Assembly: GCF_003268655.1 (NCBI RefSeq)
Contig: NZ_CP029642.1
Location: forward strand, 2,294,001-2,358,000
Origin: Arthrobacter dokdonellae
GTDB lineage: Bacteria; Actinomycetota; Actinomycetes; Actinomycetales; Micrococcaceae
Length of the DNA: 64,000 nucleotides
Reading direction: 5' to 3'
The stretch's first letter is position 1. The number at the start of each line of letters is the position of its first letter. Shown one piece after another: positions 26,681 to 35,850 of this stretch. The translations under genes were made by a program, and so were the position numbers. The notes under the pieces are model-generated. The model ran no database searches. It had not been told where the DNA came from and worked only from the letters and a program-made list of their open reading frames with translations.

Positions 26681-27526
26681 GTGAAGGAAGAATTGCGGGA
26701 CGCCACCGACACTGCTGAGCGTGTGAAACGGTCGCCGCTGTTCACGGCGGCGGCCCGGGCCGGCTTTGTCGTCAGCGGGCTGCTGCACGTCCTCATCGGT
26801 TCTGTGGCAATCAGGATTGCCTTCGGGGCGACCGGTGCCAAGGCTGACCTGAGCGGTGCCGTGGCCTTGATCGCTGCAGACCCGGGAGGACTCGTGATGT
26901 TGTGGGTGGGCGGCATCGCGTGCGCGGTCCTCTGCCTGTGGAACCTGGGAAACGCCTTCTTCGACCACGGCCCCCGCAAGGGCGGCGCGGGCGTCCACCG
27001 AAAGGGCGGGTTGTTGCACACCCTGTCCTCCCTGGCCCAGGTCATCGCCTATGCCCTCCTCGCCGTGACCTTCGTCGCGTTCGCCGTCGGACATGCGAGT
27101 AGCAGCAGCCAGTCGACAAGCGACTGGACGGCGAAGATCATGAAGCTGCCCTGGGGACCGACGGCCCTGATTGGGCTCGGCGGCGTCATCGCCGTCGTCG
27201 GGTTTGGATTCATCATCAGGGGGTTGGCACGCGCGTTCCGCAAACAACTGATCCTTCCGCACTCCGGACCCGTACGCACCTTCGTCACCGTCCTAGGCGT
27301 GGCGGGATACGTGGCCAAGGGGATCGTCCTGCTGCTGGTCGGGCTGTTGTTCATCATGTCCTCACTGGGGGCGCGCCCCCAGCAATCGACCGGCTTGGAC
27401 GGCGCCCTCAAGGGCCTGCGCGCACAGCCCTACGGTGTGTATGTCCTCGTCTTCGTAGGCGCAGGACTCATCTGCTATGGCCTGTACCTGATGGTCAAAG
27501 CCCGGTATGCGGACATGCGGGCATGA
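26681..27526 (+). CDS. DUF1206 domain-containing membrane protein
   Basis: 281 residues, GTG start with AGGG ten bases upstream. Three repeats of a two-helix unit (about 20-90, 110-175, 195-275) give six transmembrane segments, which is the DUF1206 architecture. Repeated Gly-rich starts are AARAGFVVSGLLHVLIG, HTLSSLAQVIAYALLAV and LGVAGYVAKGIVLLLVG. Function unknown; the family is widespread in actinobacteria. It is followed at 43 bases by the PfpI-like gene in the same direction. Confidence 0.9.
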   Translation: MKEELRDATDTAERVKRSPLFTAAARAGFVVSGLLHVLIGSVAIRIAFGATGAKADLSGAVALIAADPGGLVMLWVGGIACAVLCLWNLGNAFFDHGPRKGGAGVHRKGGLLHTLSSLAQVIAYALLAVTFVAFAVGHASSSSQSTSDWTAKIMKLPWGPTALIGLGGVIAVVGFGFIIRGLARAFRKQLILPHSGPVRTFVTVLGVAGYVAKGIVLLLVGLLFIMSSLGARPQQSTGLDGALKGLRAQPYGVYVLVFVGAGLICYGLYLMVKARYADMRA

Positions 27527-27569
27527 CGACCCACACATCTGGACAGTACAAGGCGAAGGGAATATTCAG

Positions 27570-28124
27570 TTGGCACACGAATTGGACGGCAAGACCATCG
27601 CGTTTCTGGCCGCACCCTCGGGCGTGGAACAAATTGAACTCGTCGCCCCGTGGGAGGCGGTCGTTGCTGCCGGGGGCACACCGGTCTTAGTGTCGACTGC
27701 CCCCGGCGAGCTGCAGGCGTTCCACCATGACACGGAACCGGCGGACACGTTCCACATCAACAAGACAGTTCAGGAAATTCCCGTGGAACGCTGTGACGCC
27801 CTGGTCCTGCCGGGTGGAACCACCAACTCTGACAAGCTCAGGCTCAGTCCGGAGGCTGTGGACTTCGTGGCCGCCATCGTTGCTGCCCACAAATCCGTGG
27901 CGGCCATCTGCCATGGTCCGTGGATGCTGGTGGAGGCAGGCGTCCTTCCCGGCAAGACCCTCACCAGTTGGCCGAGCCTGCGCACGGACGTCCGCAACGC
28001 CGGCGGAACATGGATCGACGAACCAGTCCACGTGTGCCCGGAGCTGGGCTGGACCCTGGTGACCAGCCGCAAGCCCGACGACCTGCCCGCATTCGTGAAG
28101 GCGATGGTGACGGCGTTCATGTAA
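27570..28124 (+). CDS. DJ-1/PfpI family class I glutamine amidotransferase-like protein
   Basis: 184 residues from a TTG at 27570 with GAAGGG nine bases upstream; the longer frame from 27507 lies within the end of the preceding gene. The flavodoxin-like fold shows DGKTIAFLAAPSGVEQIELVAPWEAV at the start. The nucleophile elbow is AAICHGPWMLVEAG (Cys near residue 113), and a Glu in the GVEQIEL segment is the likely acid partner. Members include YhbO/PfpI-type proteases, deglycases and stress chaperones. The TWIDEPVHVCPELGWTLVTSRKPDDLPAF tail is typical. A general stress function is likely. Confidence 0.9.
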   Translation: MAHELDGKTIAFLAAPSGVEQIELVAPWEAVVAAGGTPVLVSTAPGELQAFHHDTEPADTFHINKTVQEIPVERCDALVLPGGTTNSDKLRLSPEAVDFVAAIVAAHKSVAAICHGPWMLVEAGVLPGKTLTSWPSLRTDVRNAGGTWIDEPVHVCPELGWTLVTSRKPDDLPAFVKAMVTAFM

Positions 28125-28303
28125 GCCTTGATGGGGCCCGGCGCCGTGCCGACAAGGGACCGCGCTTGGCCCAGGGCAGTTTTTTGGCACAGAACAGTTC
28201 TAAGGCATAGCAATTTAAGATGGGTCCGACCCGGACCAGCGCGGCCCAGGTCGAGGCGACCGCCGTTCAGCAATGAACCGGGTGTGGGATCGAGGCAATA
28301 AGA

Positions 28304-29779
28304 ATGGTCACAAGCAATGCGGGGGCCCGGCAGGTGCGTTCACTCGTGCCGGCACGAATGGACCGGCTGCCCTGGACAAAGTTCCATTGGACTGTCATCT
28401 TTGGGCTTGGCGTCTCGTGGATCCTCGACGGGCTGGAAGTCCAAATTGTCGCCACGGCCGGTTTCCAGCACGACCTGCACATGTCATCGGCCCAGGTCGG
28501 CCTCACCGGGACCATCTACCTGCTCGGCGAAGTGGTGGGGGCCCTTTATTTCGGCAGGCTGGCCGACAAACTCGGCCGGAAGCGCCTGTTTATCCTCACC
28601 TTGGCCATCTACCTCGCAGGCAGCGGCATTGGCGGCCTCGCCTTCGCCATGTGGTTCCTATGGATCTTCCGGTTCATCGCCGGCATGGGCATTGGCGGCG
28701 AATACACGGCCATCAACTCCGCCATCGACGAATTGATCCCCTCGCACTACCGCGGGCGGGTGGACATCGCCGTCAACGGCACGTACTGGGCGGGCGCGGC
28801 CCTCGGTGCGACAGCGAACCTGTTCCTGTTGGCGGACACGGGCTTCGCCAACAGCTGGGGCTGGCGCATCGGCTTCTTCATCGGGCCGCTTTTAGGCCTG
28901 ATCATCATCTACGTGCGGCGGCACATCCCGGAGAGTCCGCGCTGGCTGATGACGCACGGGCGTGAGGATGAGGCCGAGAGCACCGTCGATGAGATCGAAG
29001 CGGACATCCGGGCCGCCGGCCACGAACTCCCCGAGGTGGATGATTCCAAGGCACTGGAAGTCTCCCCGCTGCCCAGCGTTCCGTTCCGCCAGGTGGCGCG
29101 GGTATTCCTGCGCGAGTACCCGAAAAGGACCTTTCTGGGTTTGAGCATGATGATCACCCAGTCGTTCCTGTACAACGCGATCTTCTTCACCTACGCGTTG
29201 GTCTTGCAAAAGTTCTATGGCGTCTCACTGAGCGGCATCACGTTCTACTTTTTCCCGTTCGCCGTTGGCAACCTCCTCGGCCCGCTGGTCCTCGGCCCGC
29301 TTTTCGACACCATCGGACGGCGCAAGATGATCTTCGGCACCTATGCGCTCTCCGGCCTTGTGCTGGCGGTGTCCGCGGCATTGTTCCAAGCGGGATTGCT
29401 GAACGCCACGACGCAAACCATCTTCTGGTGCGTCGCGTTCTTCTTTGCCTCGGCCGGCGCGTCCTCGGCCTACCTGACGGTCAGCGAAATTTTCCCCCTT
29501 GAGCTGCGCGGCCAGGCGATCTCCTATTTCTTCGCCATCGGACAGATCGCCGGTGCCGTTGCCCCTGTCCTTTACGGCTCCATGATTGGCGACGGATCAA
29601 GCCGGGGACCGCTGGCCGCAGGCTACTACCTCGGCGCGGCCGTCATGGCCGCCGGCGGAATCATCGCCCTGATATTCGGGGTGAATGCGGAGCGGCAGTC
29701 GCTTGAATCAATCGCCGACCCCCTTTCCAAAGTCGGGGGCGGCAACGAAGGCGCCGGGCAAGCCGGGGCCGGACGGTAA
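28304..29779 (+). CDS. MFS transporter (sugar / aromatic acid porter superfamily)
   Basis: 491 residues with twelve predicted helices. Helix 1 reads WTVIFGLGVSWILDGLEVQIV; the Asp there is typical of organic-acid porters. Loop 2-3 is GRLADKLGRKRLF, helix 4-5 has RFIAGMGIGGEYTAINSAIDELIP and RRHIPESPRWLM follows helix 6. The second half contains GPLFDTIGRRKMI and AYLTVSEIFPLELRGQAISYFF. It probably imports a carboxylate or aromatic acid with protons, but the substrate is uncertain. ATG at 28304. The 179-base gap upstream presumably holds its promoter. Confidence 0.9.
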   Translation: MVTSNAGARQVRSLVPARMDRLPWTKFHWTVIFGLGVSWILDGLEVQIVATAGFQHDLHMSSAQVGLTGTIYLLGEVVGALYFGRLADKLGRKRLFILTLAIYLAGSGIGGLAFAMWFLWIFRFIAGMGIGGEYTAINSAIDELIPSHYRGRVDIAVNGTYWAGAALGATANLFLLADTGFANSWGWRIGFFIGPLLGLIIIYVRRHIPESPRWLMTHGREDEAESTVDEIEADIRAAGHELPEVDDSKALEVSPLPSVPFRQVARVFLREYPKRTFLGLSMMITQSFLYNAIFFTYALVLQKFYGVSLSGITFYFFPFAVGNLLGPLVLGPLFDTIGRRKMIFGTYALSGLVLAVSAALFQAGLLNATTQTIFWCVAFFFASAGASSAYLTVSEIFPLELRGQAISYFFAIGQIAGAVAPVLYGSMIGDGSSRGPLAAGYYLGAAVMAAGGIIALIFGVNAERQSLESIADPLSKVGGGNEGAGQAGAGR

Positions 29780-29831
29780 GACCATTTAACCACCGTTCGA
29801 CGGGCCCGGAACGGGAAGCGAGGAGTCGATC

Positions 29832-30290
29832 ATGGCACGGGTAGTTGTGGGGGTCAGCGCTTCCAGCGGGTCCCCAGGGGCGTTGGCGGCAGGGCTCGAA
29901 CAGGCGCGGTGGCGGGATGCCGAACTGGTGGCCGTCCAGGCCTGGCGTCCGGCCCGCCCGCCGTCGTCCCCCGGCGGACGGATGCCGGGCGTGAGCCGCG
30001 ACGTCGAAGCGGACCAACGGGCGGCGGAAGCCGAACTAAAGGAGCACGTGGCCGCCGCTGTCGCCCGGGCGGGTGGCAGCGGGCTCAACGTGCGCTGCGA
30101 ACTGAGGCGCGGCGCTCCAGGGGCGGTGCTTGTGAGCGCCTCCGCCGGAGCGGACCTGCTTGTCCTGGACGCGCCGGGACGGCCGGTGGCAACGCGATCA
30201 CCAATGCTCGCGCACCGCATCATCTACCAGGCATCCTGCCCGGTGCTGGTCCTGCCGCCAGCAGTCCAGGTGGCGGCGCGGACCAGGTGA
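29832..30290 (+). CDS. Universal stress protein family protein
   Basis: 152 residues, single UspA domain: RVVVGVSASSGSPGALAAGLEQARWRDAELVAVQAW at the N-terminus and the C-terminal YQASCPVLVLPP strand. The ATP-binding glycine-rich motif of this family (GxxGxxxxxLGSVS) is poorly conserved here (PGRPVATRSPMLAHRIIYQ), so it may not bind ATP. ATG at 29832 has GAGGAG upstream. It ends five bases before the convergent Cys-rich protein gene. Confidence 0.85.
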   Translation: MARVVVGVSASSGSPGALAAGLEQARWRDAELVAVQAWRPARPPSSPGGRMPGVSRDVEADQRAAEAELKEHVAAAVARAGGSGLNVRCELRRGAPGAVLVSASAGADLLVLDAPGRPVATRSPMLAHRIIYQASCPVLVLPPAVQVAARTR

Positions 30291-30295
30291 GCCGG

Positions 30296-30688
30296 CTAAA
30301 GGGGTCGGACCAGACGAAAACCGCATCGGCAGCGCAGTATCTTGGCGGTGCTCATGAAGCCCGAAAAGTCCGGCGCGTCGTCGGCGCCGGCATCCTGCAT
30401 GACTTCCCCGCAGTGGATGTATTCGTGTCCGAAGTGCAGCACGCCCGGCGCCGCAGGCTCCATGTCAAGGAGGTTGGCCACCTGGCCGACCGTGGCTACG
30501 TGGGCGTAGTAGCCCTCGCACACGGCGCAGGAGTACTCGACTTCCACCAGGTCACGCGCGGCCGGGGACAGGGGCCCGATGGACTCGACCACAAGGTTTT
30601 CGTCCGTGTCGCAGTCCTCGCACCACGGCCGCCCGTCCGGGCCCCTCATGTCCTCAGTGTGTGCGTCTGTTGCCGGAGTAATGGTCAT
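30296..30688 (-). CDS. Cys-rich, zinc-ribbon-like hypothetical protein
   Basis: 130 residues from the ATG at 30688 (MTITPATDAHTEDM), preceded by GAGGG; an in-frame ATG at 30733 is less likely. Cysteines come in CxxC-like pairs: CEDC near residue 23, CAVC near 54, HCGE near 95 and CRC near 122, suggesting one or two zinc ribbons. A redox or structural zinc role is likely, but no family is assigned. Confidence 0.7.
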   Translation of the reverse strand: MTITPATDAHTEDMRGPDGRPWCEDCDTDENLVVESIGPLSPAARDLVEVEYSCAVCEGYYAHVATVGQVANLLDMEPAAPGVLHFGHEYIHCGEVMQDAGADDAPDFSGFMSTAKILRCRCGFRLVRPL

Positions 30689-31203
30689 GGCCGTTCCCTC
30701 AGCGACGACCAACGCCGTGGCCTGAAGTGCCATTGCCCCACCGTCTGCGTGGAGCGGTGGCTGGGGCAGTTGGCGGTGCGTTTACCGTGTGAGTGCATCA
30801 TTGCAAGCATCATCGAAAGCCCAACGGTGGAAGGATAATCATGGAGGTTTGAACCCCCGCCATTTGCTTAGGCGTTCAGCGCCATCGCTGACGATCCCAT
30901 CCTAGCTTCGGCCGCCTTCCCCGTCCATGAAACAGTGACAGCTCCGCCCGGTCCGAGTTCCGACGCGCTCCAGAACAGGGCATGCGCTGCCGTCGGCCCA
31001 TTCCCGTCAAGGCCGGCGGTCTACCAGGTGGAACAGGTACCGCCGGTACCCCGATCCGCAGGGACTCCCAGGATGGGCCCGGCAGGTGTTGACTGGAAAA
31101 GCGCCGGCCAGCCTGGTGTCGACAGGATACAGCGGCATAAACCGGCCGGACGGCAACACCCCCCCCGGCCAGACCGGGACAAGGAATCTGAAGGAGGCGC
31201 GGC
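30689..31203. other. Intergenic region, about 0.5 kb, no gene seen
   Basis: No coherent coding frame on either strand. A GGTTTGAACCCCC string at about 30846 recalls a tRNA T-loop, but there is no matching anticodon arm or acceptor stem. AGGAGGCGCGGC at the right end is the ribosome binding site of the next gene. Confidence 0.5.
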
Positions 31204-31626
31204 ATGACAGAGAACACGGAGGGGCCCGGGACGCTGCTTGTCGTCGGGGCGACGGGACGTGTCGGCCGTTACGTCGTCACCGAGGCAGTCCGGCAAGGCT
31301 TCACGACCCGTGCCCTCGTGCGCGATGCCTCGCGTGCCGGCCGGCTCGACGGCAGCGCCCACGACTGGAAACGGCGCGGCGAACGGCTGGTCCGGGCCAG
31401 CGGCAACCCCTACACGATAGCGCGGCCCGGCTGGTTCGACTACAACGGCGGCGACCAGCTGGCGATCACCCTGCCGCAGGGCGACACGCGGCACGCCGGG
31501 AGCCCCGCGGACGGGGTCATCGCCCGGCACCAGATCGCCCGCGTGCGGGACCAGTCCACCATGCCCGACAACGCCGAACCGGACAGAGTGCGCCGGGACC
31601 TCGGCACGCTGACATCCACCAAATAA
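31204..31626 (+). pseudogene. Internally deleted NmrA-like NAD(P)-binding protein, in-frame remnant
   Basis: An open frame of 140 codons that keeps three separate pieces of an atypical SDR normally of about 250 residues or more. The N-terminal Rossmann motif is LLVVGATGRVGRYVVTEAVRQGF. A join follows ASRAGRL to AHDWKRRGERLVRASGNPYTI and RPGWFDYNGGDQLAITLPQG. A second join after ARHQIARV leads to the family's C-terminal segment DQSTMPDNAEPDRVRRDL. Roughly 90 residues are missing at the first join and some tens at the second, by comparison with remembered relatives. The frame survived both deletions. It lacks most of the fold, so probably inactive. It sits 10 bases upstream of the aldo/keto reductase gene. 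Confidence 0.7.
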
Positions 31627-31636
31627 GGAGCAAGTC

Positions 31637-32653
31637 ATGGAATACCGCCTTTTGGGACGCACCGGCCTCGAAGTCAGTCCGCTGTGCCTGGGCACAATGA
31701 TGTTTGGCGACTGGGGAAACCAGGACGTCACCGATTCGACCCGGATCATCCACCACGCCCTCGACGCCGGCATCAACTTCGTCGACACCGCCGACGTGTA
31801 CTCCGCCGGCGGCTCGGAAGAAATCGTCGGGAAGGCACTCGCGGGACGGCGCGACGACGTGGTGCTGGCCACCAAGTTCTTCATGCCGATGGGGGAGGGA
31901 CCCAACCGCGGCGGCGGCTCCCGGAAATGGATCATGCAGGCGGTGGAGAATTCCCTCCGGCGCCTCGGCACCGACTACATCGACCTCTATCAGGTGCACC
32001 GCCCCAGTGCGCTGATGGACGTCGAGGAGACCCTTGGCGCCCTGACCGACCTGGTCCGGCAGGGCAAAGTGCGCTACATCGGGTCCTCGTCATACTCCGG
32101 CAGCCAGATCGTCGAGGCCCAGATCGCTTCACGCGAGGGACACCTTGCCCGGTTCGTCACCGAGCAGCCGCCCTACTCGATCCTGGTCCGCGGCATCGAG
32201 GAGGACATCCTGCCAACCGCACGGCGCCACGGCATGGGAATCCTGACCTACAGCCCGCTGGCCGGCGGGTGGCTTTCCGGAAAGTGGCGCAAGGAGTCGG
32301 CGCCCACCCCCACCTCGGCTGCGCGCCCCGGCGCCCGCTTCGACATGACGAGCACAGCGAACCAGCGGAAGCTTCAGGTCGTCGACGCGCTCGCCGATGT
32401 CGCTGACGACGCCGGGATGAGCCTCATTGAGCTCGCGATCGCCTTTGTGATCAACCACCCGGCCGTCTCCTCCGCAATCATCGGGCCCCGGACGATGGAG
32501 CAGCTGGACTCCCAGCTGCCCGCTGCCGGTGTGGCATTGTCCGAGCACATCCTGGACCGCATCGACGCGCTGGTGGCCCCCGGTGTGACGATGAATCCGG
32601 ACGACAACAGCTACGGCGCCAACGAACTGGCGACGTCCGCGCGCCGCCGCTGA
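31637..32653 (+). CDS. Aldo/keto reductase
   Basis: 338 residues, (beta/alpha)8 barrel: MEYRLLGRTGLEVSPLCLGTMMFGDWG, DAGINFVDTADVY with catalytic Asp and Tyr, VVLATKFF with the catalytic Lys, and YIDLYQVHRPS with the active-site His. The C-terminal cofactor region is NHPAVSSAIIGPRTMEQLDSQL. It resembles the large potassium-channel-beta/YghZ-like AKR group that reduces aldehydes with NADPH. ATG at 31637 with AAGGAG upstream. Possibly co-transcribed with the NmrA-like remnant. The HTH regulator downstream in the same direction may control it. Confidence 0.92.
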   Translation: MEYRLLGRTGLEVSPLCLGTMMFGDWGNQDVTDSTRIIHHALDAGINFVDTADVYSAGGSEEIVGKALAGRRDDVVLATKFFMPMGEGPNRGGGSRKWIMQAVENSLRRLGTDYIDLYQVHRPSALMDVEETLGALTDLVRQGKVRYIGSSSYSGSQIVEAQIASREGHLARFVTEQPPYSILVRGIEEDILPTARRHGMGILTYSPLAGGWLSGKWRKESAPTPTSAARPGARFDMTSTANQRKLQVVDALADVADDAGMSLIELAIAFVINHPAVSSAIIGPRTMEQLDSQLPAAGVALSEHILDRIDALVAPGVTMNPDDNSYGANELATSARRR

Positions 32654-32751
32654 ATGGCCGGGCCGGCCGCGGAGGGAGGCGCCGCTATCGGCCGCGGGAG
32701 GTACCCACGGACCCTCCCTCGGTGCGCGGCCGCCCGGTAAAGTTGGTTCCT

Positions 32752-33642
32752 ATGGATGCACGGAATGAAATCAGGGAGTTCTTGTCCTCGCGCCGCGCGA
32801 AGATCACTCCGGAACTGGCGAAGCTGCCCGCGTATGGAGTCAACCGCCGGGTCGCCGGGCTGCGCCGCGAGGAAGTCGCCCTGCTCGCCGGAGTGAGCGT
32901 CGACTACTACACGAAGTTGGAGCGCGGAAACTTCGGCAGCGTCTCAGAAAGCGTGCTGTACGCCCTCGCCCGGGCACTGCAACTGGACGAGGCTGAACGT
33001 GAACACCTCTTTCACCTCGCCACGAGGACGGCGGCCATCAGGCCTGGACGGCGCCGGACGCCGGCGCGGACCGTACGCCCGGCGGTGCAGCGCGTTGTCG
33101 ACGGGCTGGCGGATGCGCCCGCGTTTGTGCGCAACAACCGCCGCGACCTGCTGGCCGCCAACACCATGGGCCGGGCCCTGTACTCCGAGCTGTACCGCCA
33201 CCCCGAGGCTGACGGCACCGTCAACACCGTCCGTTACCTCTTCCTCGACAAGGGCGCCCGTGACTTCTTCAGCGACTGGGAAAAGGCCGCCACCGACGTC
33301 GTGGCGAACCTGCGCACGGAAGTCGGCCGGGATCCGCACGACGCCGGCCTGCAGGATCTGGTCGGTGAGCTGTCGACCAAGAGCCGGGACTTCTCCCGGC
33401 TCTGGGCCGCACACGATGTCAGCTACCACGACACCGGGTTCAAGGTCCTTCACCACCCCGTGGTCGGCGACCTGCAACTGACCTTCGAGGTGATGGACCT
33501 GCCGGCGGACGTCGGACAGTCCCTGGTGGTTTACGGCGCCGAGCCCGGTTCGACGACCGAGGAGGCGCTGCGGCTGCTGTCCATTTGGGCGGCGACCAAC
33601 GAGCAGCATTCAAGGGTTGAAGAGGCCAGGCTCAACTCCTGA
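32752..33642 (+). CDS. XRE-family helix-turn-helix regulator with MmyB-like ligand domain
   Basis: 296 residues from the ATG at 32752 (MDARNEIREFLSSRRAKITPE). The HTH is at about 8-75: VAGLRREEVALLAGVSVDYYTKLERGNFGSVSESVLYALARAL. The C-terminal ligand-binding domain of the MmyB type follows (from about 105; NTVRYLFLDKGARDFFSDWEKAATDVVANLR). In this family the regulator commonly controls an adjacent oxidoreductase gene, here plausibly the aldo/keto reductase, 98 bases upstream on the same strand. The ligand is unknown, possibly a fatty acid, as for characterised MmyB proteins. Confidence 0.9.
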   Translation: MDARNEIREFLSSRRAKITPELAKLPAYGVNRRVAGLRREEVALLAGVSVDYYTKLERGNFGSVSESVLYALARALQLDEAEREHLFHLATRTAAIRPGRRRTPARTVRPAVQRVVDGLADAPAFVRNNRRDLLAANTMGRALYSELYRHPEADGTVNTVRYLFLDKGARDFFSDWEKAATDVVANLRTEVGRDPHDAGLQDLVGELSTKSRDFSRLWAAHDVSYHDTGFKVLHHPVVGDLQLTFEVMDLPADVGQSLVVYGAEPGSTTEEALRLLSIWAATNEQHSRVEEARLNS

Positions 33643-33762
33643 GCCGCCACCTGGCCGCCGTCGCCTGGCCCCGGGCCCGCTCCCGCGGCGCAGCCCGCAT
33701 GATTGCGTCCGGCGGTCCAAGGCGGACGGGACAGGGCACCGGCGGCATGCAACCATGTCCCT

Positions 33763-34542
33763 ATGGCAAATTCGAAGTCCGGGGACTCGTCGCTGGACCG
33801 CTGGGTGCGCATACTGCAGTCCTTTGATCCCGAAGTGCCCGCCATGACGGTGCGGGAACTCGCGGCACGGGCGGGCCTGCCCCTGGCCACGGCGTACCGG
33901 CTCGTGGACCAGCTGGTCGGCCACGACTTTTTGCGCAGGGACGACGGCGGACGCGTGAGGCTCGGGCTGGGGTTGTGGGAGCTGGCCAGCCGCAGCTCAA
34001 CTGCCCTGGACCTGCGTGAAGCCGCCATGCCGTACATGGAGGATGTCCAGGCGGTGGTGGGCCAGCACACCCAGCTCGGCGTCCTGAGCGATGATGAGGT
34101 GCTTTTCATTGAGCGGCTGTCGGGCCGGGACTCCGTTGTAAACCAAGCCCGCGTCGCCGGCCGCCTTCCAATTCACAAGAGCTCGTCGGGCGTGGTGCTG
34201 CTGGCGTTCTCCCCGTCCCAGGTGCAGGAAGGCTATCTCGCGCGCCACCCCCAGGCCGGCCTGCCCGGCCAAGGCGGTCCGGACGGTTTCCGGCGGGTGT
34301 TGGCGGAAGTGCGGGCGCAGGGCTTTGCGTCCTTTGACGGGCTGGTGGACGCGGACACCATGGGGATCGCCGTGCCCGTCCGCGGCCGGGGAAACGCTGC
34401 CACGGCCGCATTGGGCGTGGTGGTGGCCCGGGGGAGCGGCAGCGTCCAGTCGGTTCTGCCTGCCCTGCTGACCGGCGCGCGCGGCATCGCACGCGCCATC
34501 GGGGAGCAGCCTGGCCACGCACCCCGCATTCCCATTCATTGA
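33763..34542 (+). CDS. IclR family regulator, probable regulator of pobA
   Basis: 259 residues from the ATG at 33763. The N-terminal winged HTH is at about 10-70 (LDRWVRILQSFDPEVPAMTVRELAARAGLPLATAYRLVDQLV). The C-terminal effector domain (about 80-250) includes SGVVLLAF, GFASFDGLVDADTMGIAVPVRGRG and AALGVVV. It lies 76 bases upstream of pobA in the same direction. IclR-type activators (PobR/PcaR class) commonly control pobA in response to 4-hydroxybenzoate, so that role is inferred from family and position. Confidence 0.85.
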   Translation: MANSKSGDSSLDRWVRILQSFDPEVPAMTVRELAARAGLPLATAYRLVDQLVGHDFLRRDDGGRVRLGLGLWELASRSSTALDLREAAMPYMEDVQAVVGQHTQLGVLSDDEVLFIERLSGRDSVVNQARVAGRLPIHKSSSGVVLLAFSPSQVQEGYLARHPQAGLPGQGGPDGFRRVLAEVRAQGFASFDGLVDADTMGIAVPVRGRGNAATAALGVVVARGSGSVQSVLPALLTGARGIARAIGEQPGHAPRIPIH

Positions 34543-34618
34543 GAAAGAGGCGGCCGGGCGCCGCTGCCGGTGCCACAGTTGGGGGAGACCCGCTTCACAG
34601 CTGACACAGGAGACGCCC

Positions 34619-35815
34619 ATGAACACCGAGCCCCACATCATCACCACCCAGGTCGGCATCGTCGGTGCCGGCCCGGCAGGGCTCATGCTCTCCCACCTGC
34701 TCGCACGCGCCGGCATCGCCAACATCGTCATCGAGACGCGGGACCACAGCACGATCCAAACCACCCAAAGGGCGGGAATCCTCGAGGCCGGGTCCGTGAG
34801 AATGCTGACGGATACGGGAGTCGACGGACGGGTGCTCACACACGGCCACCGCCACGACGGGATCGACCTGCGCTTCAACGGCGTCAGCCACCGCCTGAAC
34901 TTCCAGGACCTGGTGGGGGAATCGGTGTGGCTCTATCCCCAGAATGAGGTCTTTGTGGACCTGGCCGCGGCGCGCAAGCGCGACGGCGGCGACGTCCGCT
35001 TCTCCGTGACGGACACCGAGGTCCTCGACCTGGAATCGGGGGTGCCCAAGATGCGCTTCACCGACGCGGGCGGGCAGCGCGTCGAGGTGCATGCGGACAT
35101 CATCGCCGGCACCGACGGCTCGCGGGGCATCTGCAAGCGGGCCATCCCCGCCACGGACCGCACCGACAACTTCATCAGCTACCCGTTCGCCTGGTTTGGC
35201 ATCCTGACGGAGGGCCCGCCCAGTGCCCCCGAGCTGATCTACGCCAACTCGGCCCACGGGTTCGCCTTGATCAGCCAGCGCAATGAGCACGTGCAGCGGA
35301 TGTACTTCCAGTGCGATCCGGAAGAGGACGCCGGCGCCTGGACCGAGCAGCAGATCTGGGACGAACTGCAAAAGCGCGTGGACGGACCCGACGGATTCAC
35401 GCTCCAGCGAGGTCCCATCGTTGAAAAGACCGTGCTGCCCTTCCGCTCCTACGTCTGCGAACCCCTGCGCCACGGGAACCTCTTCCTCGCCGGCGACTCG
35501 GGCCACACGGTGCCGCCCACCGGAGCCAAGGGCCTCAACCTGGCGCTGGCGGACGTGAAGGTGCTGTCCGAGGCGGTCGAATCGTTTTACGGGACCGGTT
35601 CCAGGGACCTGCTCGACGGCTACAGCGCCAAGGCGCTGGAGCGGGTCTGGAAGGCGCAGAACTTCTCCTACTGGATGACCAGCATGCTGCACAGCAGAGA
35701 GGACCAAAGCAGTTTTGAGCGCAAGCGCATCCTCGGCGAGCTGAACAGCGTTGCCACCTCGCGTTACGGGCAGCAATACCTGGCCGAGGCCTACACCGGC
35801 TGGCCCCACGGCTAA
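34619..35815 (+). CDS. pobA: 4-hydroxybenzoate 3-monooxygenase
   Basis: 398 residues, about the usual PobA length. FAD-binding GxGxxG-type motif VGIVGAGPAGLMLSHLLARAGI at about 12-33. TTQRAGILEAGSVRMLTDTGV is a PobA hallmark, followed by WLYPQNEVFVDL. The flavin/NADPH DG motif is AGTDGSRGICKRAIP, and the second FAD motif is LFLAGDSGHTVPPTGAKGLNLALADV. It hydroxylates 4-hydroxybenzoate to protocatechuate with NAD(P)H and O2 in the cytosol. The product enters the pca operon at 57-64 kb of this window. The upstream IclR gene is the likely regulator. Confidence 0.96.
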   Translation: MNTEPHIITTQVGIVGAGPAGLMLSHLLARAGIANIVIETRDHSTIQTTQRAGILEAGSVRMLTDTGVDGRVLTHGHRHDGIDLRFNGVSHRLNFQDLVGESVWLYPQNEVFVDLAAARKRDGGDVRFSVTDTEVLDLESGVPKMRFTDAGGQRVEVHADIIAGTDGSRGICKRAIPATDRTDNFISYPFAWFGILTEGPPSAPELIYANSAHGFALISQRNEHVQRMYFQCDPEEDAGAWTEQQIWDELQKRVDGPDGFTLQRGPIVEKTVLPFRSYVCEPLRHGNLFLAGDSGHTVPPTGAKGLNLALADVKVLSEAVESFYGTGSRDLLDGYSAKALERVWKAQNFSYWMTSMLHSREDQSSFERKRILGELNSVATSRYGQQYLAEAYTGWPHG

Positions 35816-35850
35816 GGCCTGCCCCGCGCCCGCCTCAGCGCACGAAGAGC

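Noticed and set aside
30841..30910. Possible tRNA suggested by GGTTTGAACCCCC
   Set aside because: No matching acceptor or anticodon stem can be folded around it.
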